Of a stretch of 42,841 nucleotides of DNA, positions 38,337 through 42,841 are shown piece by piece (the stretch's first letter is position 1; each line of letters opens with the position of its first letter). Origin of the DNA: Myxococcota bacterium (lineage in GTDB: Bacteria > Myxococcota_A > UBA9160 > PR03); contig JASJBO010000086.1 in NCBI GenBank assembly GCA_030066475.1, positions 1 to 42,841 on the forward strand. The letters are read 5' to 3'. The notes beneath the pieces were generated by a model that was not told where the DNA came from, made no database searches, and saw only the letters and a program-made list of their open reading frames with translations. A program made the position numbers and the translations under genes.

Positions 38337-38540
38337 TCAGTCGATCGGGCGGTCCCAGTCGTCCGGGTGGTCGAGCTCGGGGTCGGGGGCGACGGGCCCG
38401 CCGGACTGCCGCTGCACGAAGCTCTTGACGAGCCCGTCGATCCCGGTGGTCCGCGTCGTCATCGCCCGGCCGGCGACGCGCCCGAGGAGCGCCGCCTTGA
38501 GCTCGAGCAGCCGCTGGTCGCGTTCGCTGCGCGTCGTCAT
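38337..38540 (-). CDS. 67-residue protein linked to the molybdoenzyme
   Basis: 67 residues from an ATG four bases after the molybdoenzyme stop. The sequence has an N-terminal charged helix (RSERDQRLLELKAALLGRVA), a second helix 'TTGIDGLVKSFVQRQSGG', and an acidic tail ending DHPDDWDRPID. No Cys or heme motif is present, and there is no signal peptide or membrane segment. It could be a small accessory or assembly partner of the molybdoenzyme. No family was recognised. Confidence 0.6.
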   Translation of the reverse strand: MTTRSERDQRLLELKAALLGRVAGRAMTTRTTGIDGLVKSFVQRQSGGPVAPDPELDHPDDWDRPID

Positions 38541-38544
38541 CGGC

Positions 38545-40764
38545 TCAGCCCTCCAGCGTGGTGTTCGACATGCCCGCCGGCGGGTCGCCGGGCACGAGCC
38601 GCCCGGGGTAGCCCTTGAAGTGCGGGATGCCCTGCTCGTGGTCGAGCAGGTCGTCGGTGTCGACGGTGAGGACGGCGTCCGAGGAGACGAACGCGCCCGC
38701 GAGATCGAGCTGGCCCCGGGTCTCGGGATACCACCAGCCGTGGGGGACGCGAACATGGCCCGGTCGCATGCCGGGCTGGATGCTGATCCGGGCGCTGACG
38801 TGGCCGTGCTCGGTCTCGAGCCGGGCCCACTGCCCCTCGACCAGACCGTCCCGTGCCGCGTCGTCGGGGTGGACGAAGAAGCGCGGTGCCGGGGAGCGTC
38901 GCCGCAGGACGCCGATGTTGCGCTGGCCCGTCTGGAAGAACGGATCCTCGCGCACGCCGGAGAACACGAGGTAGGGGTAGTCCTCGGTCGGCGCCGGGGC
39001 CGGGCGGTGGTACGGGAGCGGGTCGAATCCCAGGTCGGCCAGGATCGACGAGGCCAGCTCGACCTTGCCCGACGGCGTCGCGAACCCGGTCTTGCGGTAC
39101 TTGCGGAACTTCGGCACCGGCAGGTCCATCACCGTGGACGCCCGGAACTCGGCGAAGCTGCGACCCGAGGGCTCGAGGCGGTGATCGAGCACCTCCTCGA
39201 GGCTGTCCCAGCGGAACTGGTCCGAGAACCCCATCCGCCGGCCGAGATCGGTCCAGAAGCGGAACGTCGAGCTCGCCTGCTCGGGCGGGTCGGCCACGGC
39301 CTCGGAGAGCGTCAGCCGGTTGCTCCACGCCCAGCTGTCGGCGACGTGGTTCCGCTCGCTGAACACGTCGCCCGGCAGCACGTAGTCCGCCAGCATCGCC
39401 GTCGGCGTCATGAAGATCTCGTGCGCGACCACCAGGTCCTGGCGCAGCAGGCCGCGGTGGATCTGGTGCTGGTTCGGGTAGGACAGCAGCGTGTTGTTGC
39501 CGAGCGTGATGAAGGCCTTCACCGGATAGGGATCGCCGTCGGCCATCGCCCGGAACACCCCGGAGGGGTTGGCCATGTGGCAGCCCATCACCTGGTCGAC
39601 CCAGGGCTGGCCCCAGACCTTCTCGAGGTAGGGCTGGAGCATCTCGGCGGTGCGGTAGGTGTAGACCGGGTGGGTCGCGTAGCCGAGCTGCTTGGCCCGC
39701 TGCTGCGGAGCGATCGCGTCGTGGAGCTGCAGCTCGGCCTCGGTGCGCCAGCCGGGATGCAGCCCGCTCAGCAGCTCGCCGCCCACGACGTCGAGGTTCC
39801 CCGTGATGGCCCGCAGGATCGACTGGAGCCGGATGCCCGAGGTCGAGTCGAGCTGCTGGTCGGTGATCGGCGTCCAGGGGATGACGGCCCCATCCGCGTT
39901 CGCGTACAGGCGCGCGGCCCGGGCGATGAGCTCGGCGTCGACGCCCGTGAGGTCGGCCACCCGCTCGAGCGGGTACTCGTCCGCGCGCGCCCGGAGCTCG
40001 TCGAATCCCACACACCAGTCGCGCACGAAGTCGGCGTCGTAGAGCCCCTCGTCGAGGATGACCCCCACCCAGCCCAGCAGGAGCGCCGCATCGGTGCCCG
40101 CGCGGATCTGGAGGTGCAGCGTGGCCCGCTCGGCCTGCTCGGAGACGCGCGGATCGACCACGATCGTCTCGGCGCCGCGCTGGCGGGCCCCCTCGATCAT
40201 GTTGAAGATCGGCGTCCACGAGTGCTTGCGCGGGTTGTGGCCCAGCAGGACGATGCAGTTGGCGTTCATGATGTCCGGGAAGGGCATCCAGCCGTAGGTG
40301 AGGCGGTTCACCGCCGCCGTGTTCCCGGCGCAGAGCGACACGCCCGAGATCCAGTTGGGCGAGCCGAGCAGGTTCATGAAGCGACGGTCGAGTCCGTGGG
40401 TGGTCTGGGTGTTCCAGCCCGAGGTCGAGACGGCGAGCGCCTCGGGACCGTGCGCGGCGACGACGGCGCGAAGCCGCTCGGCGATCTCGTCCATCGCCTG
40501 GTCGTAGGAGATCTCCTCCCAGCGATCCTCGCCCCGCGCGCCGGCGCGCTTGAGCGGCACCCGCAGCCGATCGGCGTGGTTGTGGATCTTCGGCGCGGCC
40601 GTGCCCTTGTAGCAGATGTTGCGGGCGACGGCGGGCGAGTCGTGCGCGCGGATCTCGGTGAGTCGGCCGTCCTCGGCGGTGGCGCGGAGCTGGCAGCCGA
40701 TGTCGCAGATCGTGCACACGGCATAGCCGGTGCGCGTCGTGGCGGGTGCGTGTGCGAGCGTCAT
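38545..40764 (-). CDS. Molybdopterin-dependent oxidoreductase with a 4Fe-4S site
   Basis: 739 residues of the DMSO reductase/FdhF superfamily. The N-terminal 4Fe-4S cluster is C-x2-C-x3-C...C with Cys17, Cys20, Cys24 and Cys51, followed by a Lys (CYKG) as in electron-transferring members. The Mo ligand is probably Cys145 in SLCAGNTAAV. The pterin-binding regions are 'IVLLGHNPRKHSWTPIFNMI', ETIVVDPRVSEQAE and DYVLPGDVFSERNHV, and the C-terminal domain has FQTGQRNIG and 'EDPFF'. There is no Tat signal, so it works in the cytoplasm. It lies after a TetR gene in one operon; no FdhD or beta subunit was seen here. Confidence 0.92.
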   Translation of the reverse strand: MTLAHAPATTRTGYAVCTICDIGCQLRATAEDGRLTEIRAHDSPAVARNICYKGTAAPKIHNHADRLRVPLKRAGARGEDRWEEISYDQAMDEIAERLRAVVAAHGPEALAVSTSGWNTQTTHGLDRRFMNLLGSPNWISGVSLCAGNTAAVNRLTYGWMPFPDIMNANCIVLLGHNPRKHSWTPIFNMIEGARQRGAETIVVDPRVSEQAERATLHLQIRAGTDAALLLGWVGVILDEGLYDADFVRDWCVGFDELRARADEYPLERVADLTGVDAELIARAARLYANADGAVIPWTPITDQQLDSTSGIRLQSILRAITGNLDVVGGELLSGLHPGWRTEAELQLHDAIAPQQRAKQLGYATHPVYTYRTAEMLQPYLEKVWGQPWVDQVMGCHMANPSGVFRAMADGDPYPVKAFITLGNNTLLSYPNQHQIHRGLLRQDLVVAHEIFMTPTAMLADYVLPGDVFSERNHVADSWAWSNRLTLSEAVADPPEQASSTFRFWTDLGRRMGFSDQFRWDSLEEVLDHRLEPSGRSFAEFRASTVMDLPVPKFRKYRKTGFATPSGKVELASSILADLGFDPLPYHRPAPAPTEDYPYLVFSGVREDPFFQTGQRNIGVLRRRSPAPRFFVHPDDAARDGLVEGQWARLETEHGHVSARISIQPGMRPGHVRVPHGWWYPETRGQLDLAGAFVSSDAVLTVDTDDLLDHEQGIPHFKGYPGRLVPGDPPAGMSNTTLEG

Positions 40765-40785
40765 GGACCGTCTCCCTGATCTTCT

Positions 40786-41367
40786 CTAGTGCCCGAGCCG
40801 GGCGTCGTGCTCGTGGGCCAGGCGGGCCAGGTGCTCGAGGACGAGCTGCTCGTGGCGGAGGGACCGCCCGCGGTTGGTGGCACGACCGAGCGACAGCCCG
40901 AGCATGGCCTCGCGCGCCATGAGGAAGAACGCCTGCGCCTCCTCGTCGGCGAGCACGTCCGAGCGCTGGTCGGGATCCACGAGCTTGGCGAAGCGCTCGA
41001 CGACCGGACCGATGGCCGCGCGGAGCTCCGGATCGTTCGCCGCCGCGAGCCACGCCTCGATCACGACCTTGAAGTCCGTCGCGGTGACGCTCTCCCAGGT
41101 CCGGGCGACGAGGCCCGCGATCGACGCCGGCCAGGGCCCCGCTCCGGCCACCGCGGACAGGTCGGCGTAGCGCGCGTCGAGCGCAGCGGCGAAGAGATCG
41201 GGCAGCCCGCGGAAGTGGTGGACGAAGGCGCCGCGGGTGAGCCCGGCGCGCTCGCAGACCGCGACCGACGTGATGCCCGCCCAGCCCCGCTCCACCAGCA
41301 GCTCGAGCGTGGCCTCGATCAGGGCCTGCCGCGTCGCGGCGGATCGCTCGGCCTGGGTCCTTGCCAT
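40786..41367 (-). CDS. TetR-family transcriptional regulator
   Basis: 193 residues, normal length. The HTH is 'ATRQALIEATLELLVERGWA', 'GITSVAVCERAGLTRGAFVH' and HFRGLPDLFAAALDA, where 'FVHHF' is the usual recognition end. The rest is helical ligand domain. It precedes the molybdoenzyme gene by 21 bases on the same strand. It faces a second TetR gene across 112 bases, and the palindrome ATACAT-N6-ATGTAT at 41385-41402 just before its start is a likely autoregulatory operator. Confidence 0.92.
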   Translation of the reverse strand: MARTQAERSAATRQALIEATLELLVERGWAGITSVAVCERAGLTRGAFVHHFRGLPDLFAAALDARYADLSAVAGAGPWPASIAGLVARTWESVTATDFKVVIEAWLAAANDPELRAAIGPVVERFAKLVDPDQRSDVLADEEAQAFFLMAREAMLGLSLGRATNRGRSLRHEQLVLEHLARLAHEHDARLGH

Positions 41368-41384
41368 GGCGGGAACCTAGCACA

Positions 41385-41469
41385 ATACATACATCAATGT
41401 ATCTAATAATCTAGAACTAGGCATTGACAAGATGGGGCGCTTCGAGTCAATCTTGGCGCTGACAAGATG
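41385..41469. promoter_or_regulatory. Operator-rich divergent region between two TetR genes
   Basis: Contains the perfect inverted repeat ATACAT-N6-ATGTAT (41385-41402) and CTAG-AA-CTAG (41411-41420). It also holds a direct repeat of TGACAAGATG (41425-41434 and 41460-41469), and an ATTGAC/GTCAAT pair 17 bases apart (41423-41451). TTGTCA and TATTAG, 16 bases apart, may form the minus-strand promoter. It is distinctly AT-rich compared with the window. Confidence 0.55.
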
Positions 41470-41479
41470 AGAGGACGCC

Positions 41480-42112
41480 ATGGCCTATCACCACGGGAAT
41501 CTGAAGGAAGCGCTGCTCGCGCGCGCCGCCGAGGTGATTGCGGAGCACGGCATCGAGGCGTTGAGCCTGCGCGCGTTGGCCCGCGACCTCGGCGTCTCGC
41601 ACGCCGCGCCGAGCGCGCACTTCGCGGATCGCACGGCGCTCCTCTGCGAGCTGGCCAAGGAAGGGTTCCGTCGGAGCGTCGAGACGATGCACGCCGGTGC
41701 GGCTGCGGCCGGGCCCGATCCGGTCGCGCAGTACCGGGCGCTCGGCCGGTCCTACGTGCAGTTCGCCCGGGACAACCCGTCGTGCTTCCGCGCGATCAAC
41801 CATCCGGAGGTCCAGGCGCATGGCGACGACGAGCTACGGGAGGCTCGCGTCGCCTGGCTCACCACCCTGCGCGAGGGTGTCGAGGCCGCCCGGGCGTCGG
41901 GCTGGCACCCGGAGATCGACGTCGAGACGCTGCTCGCCTTCAGCTGCGCGGCGGCCATGGGCGCCGCGCAGCTGCTGTCCAGCTCGACGTGGAGCGCGGC
42001 CTTCGACGTGGAGGACGTCGACGCTCTGGCGGATTCCGTGCTCGACCTCGTCGTGCACCGCAGCCGGACGAGCGTCGTCCCGAACCCCGAAGACGAGAGG
42101 AAGGTGTCATGA
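41480..42112 (+). CDS. TetR-family regulator (MAYHHGNL type)
   Basis: 210 residues with the family start MAYHHGNLKEALL, HTH 'EALSLRALARDLGVSHAAPS' and AHFADRTALLCELAKEG, and a C-terminal WHG-like helical domain including 'RSYVQFARDNPSCFRAINHP'. GAGGA precedes the ATG. Its stop overlaps the start of the next small membrane protein gene (ATGA), and that gene overlaps the desaturase, so the three form one tightly coupled operon probably sensing a fatty acid or membrane condition. Confidence 0.92.
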   Translation: MAYHHGNLKEALLARAAEVIAEHGIEALSLRALARDLGVSHAAPSAHFADRTALLCELAKEGFRRSVETMHAGAAAAGPDPVAQYRALGRSYVQFARDNPSCFRAINHPEVQAHGDDELREARVAWLTTLREGVEAARASGWHPEIDVETLLAFSCAAAMGAAQLLSSSTWSAAFDVEDVDALADSVLDLVVHRSRTSVVPNPEDERKVS

Positions 42113-42309
42113 GGTTCGTCCGTTCGAACGCGATGCTGAGCGCGGCCGGCCCGGTCCTGTTCGGCGGCGCGTTCCTCGCTCCGCTGATCGCCCAGTCCCT
42201 CGAGGTGATGGCGCTGCCCGCGCCGTTCGGCGTCGAGCCGCTCTCCTTCGGGCTCGGGTTGGGCCTGACCCTCGGTGTCGTCGCCGCGCTGCGAGGGCGC
42301 TGGGTATGA
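42109..42309 (+). CDS. Small two-helix membrane protein
   Basis: 66 residues. Two hydrophobic segments are visible: AGPVLFGGAFLAPLIAQSL (about 13-31) and LSFGLGLGLTLGVVAALRG (about 46-64). The second carries Gly/Leu packing. No known domain. It is joined by ATGA overlaps to TetR upstream and to the desaturase downstream, which makes a role beside the desaturase (partner or membrane anchor) the best guess. Confidence 0.65.
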   Translation: MRFVRSNAMLSAAGPVLFGGAFLAPLIAQSLEVMALPAPFGVEPLSFGLGLGLTLGVVAALRGRWV

Positions 42310-42841
42310 GCGCGGCAGCGACCGGGACGGAGGTGATCGGGGTGCGCAGCGACCGCGAGCTGAAGCGCGCGGAGGCGGCGATCGCCCGCAAGCACATGGG
42401 CCGGGTGCCGTGGGAGATGGTGGCCTGGGGGCTCGGCAACTTCGTGCTCTGGCTGTCGATCTGGCCGCTCGCCTTCACGGGCGTCCTGCCGCTGTGGGCC
42501 GCCTTCGCGCTCTCGACCCTCTCGATCACGATCTGCTACCTGCCCTCCCACGAAGCGCAGCACTCGATCATCGCGACCGAGGGAAGCCGACTTCGCTGGC
42601 TGAACGAGCTGGTCGGGCACGTCTCGACGATTCCGCTGCTGCTTCCCTATCGGATCGCCTGGATCACCCACAAGCAGCACCACGCCCACGCCAACGACCC
42701 GGAGCTCGATCCCGACTACGGGAACAAGGGCGACACCTGGTGGCAGTCGGCCTGGAACGGCATCCAGGCCCGCCAGTTCGGCGCGGGGGACGGCTACAAG
42801 AACGCGCTCCGCCGGAGCGACGACCCGAATCTCGGGAAGGC
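42306..42841 (+). CDS. Fatty acid desaturase/hydroxylase-family protein (cut by window end)
   Basis: 178 residues visible with no stop before the end. The membrane part starts MSAAATGTEVIGVRSDRELK, then helices 'VAWGLGNFVLWLSIWPLAF' and 'VLPLWAAFALSTLSITICYL'. His box 1 is HEAQH (SHEAQHSI) and box 2 is HKQHH (THKQHHAHAND), which bind a diiron centre; the third box would lie beyond the window. This is the integral membrane desaturase/hydroxylase family. It overlaps the small membrane protein gene by ATGA. Confidence 0.9.
   Translation, partial: MSAAATGTEVIGVRSDRELKRAEAAIARKHMGRVPWEMVAWGLGNFVLWLSIWPLAFTGVLPLWAAFALSTLSITICYLPSHEAQHSIIATEGSRLRWLNELVGHVSTIPLLLPYRIAWITHKQHHAHANDPELDPDYGNKGDTWWQSAWNGIQARQFGAGDGYKNALRRSDDPNLGK

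Noticed and set aside
38537..41383. A 948-codon minus-strand frame over the molybdoenzyme and TetR
   Set aside because: Another frame of the same strand holds the molybdopterin motifs; this one has none.
1..42841. tRNA, rRNA, insertion sequence or phage genes
   Set aside because: None was recognised in any frame or as structured RNA on reading through; a dedicated RNA search was not possible here.

Overview
The window is about 43 kb of very GC-rich DNA (roughly 70%) that is almost entirely coding. GTG and TTG starts are common and there are many 4-base ATGA or GTGA gene overlaps. Lipoprotein signals, BamE-like lipoproteins, thrombospondin-3/dockerin-like repeats and dense sets of CoA-transferase, luciferase-like (LLM), SDR and TetR genes fit an uncultured deltaproteobacterial-type Gram-negative (Myxococcota, Desulfobacterota or Binatota-like). 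That placement is inference: no rRNA, tRNA or ribosomal marker is present. No transposase, phage gene or CRISPR array was found.

Region 1 (1-12 kb) is a mixed redox and catabolic neighbourhood. It holds the C-terminally cut end of a secreted calcium-repeat protein, an ADH / short TetR / SDR operon divergent from a cytochrome P450 plus methyltransferase, a TrmH-type RNA methyltransferase with a membrane protein, a family VIII-like esterase with an LLM flavoprotein, a STAS-like protein, and a beta-hydroxyacid dehydrogenase with a class III CoA-transferase. Region 2 (12-15.7 kb) holds a tandem 90-bp repeat, PdxH, a DUF4870 membrane protein, an ICMT-like membrane methyltransferase and three small secreted proteins.

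Region 3 (15.7-29.1 kb) is the most coherent part, a divergent catabolic block. To the left of the 21.8 kb intergenic region run MBL hydrolase, amidohydrolase, a 55-residue P450 N-terminus-like ORF, LLM, two crotonase-fold proteins and a GntR/FadR-type regulator, chained mostly by ATGA overlaps. To the right run a fused two-domain CoA-transferase, an SDR and an acyl-CoA ligase. An ACAD-fold oxygenase with a tiny coupled upstream ORF, and an M19 dipeptidase-like protein that lacks several metal ligands, follow around a palindrome-rich promoter. The set looks like CoA-dependent breakdown of a cyclic, aromatic or terpenoid/steroid-like acid; the substrate cannot be read from sequence.

Region 4 (29.2-38.3 kb) carries two tandem BamE-like lipoproteins, a Nudix hydrolase, a large lipoprotein combining a CxxCH motif, a PD40 beta-propeller and TPRs, a secreted beta-helix protein, a RidA-like multidomain protein, and a TetR plus Rieske oxygenase. 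Copies of one REP-like dispersed element sit at gene 3' ends here and supply stop codons. Region 5 (38.3-42.8 kb) is a divergent pair: TetR, molybdopterin oxidoreductase and a 67-residue protein leftward; TetR, a small membrane protein and a fatty acid desaturase (cut by the window end) rightward.
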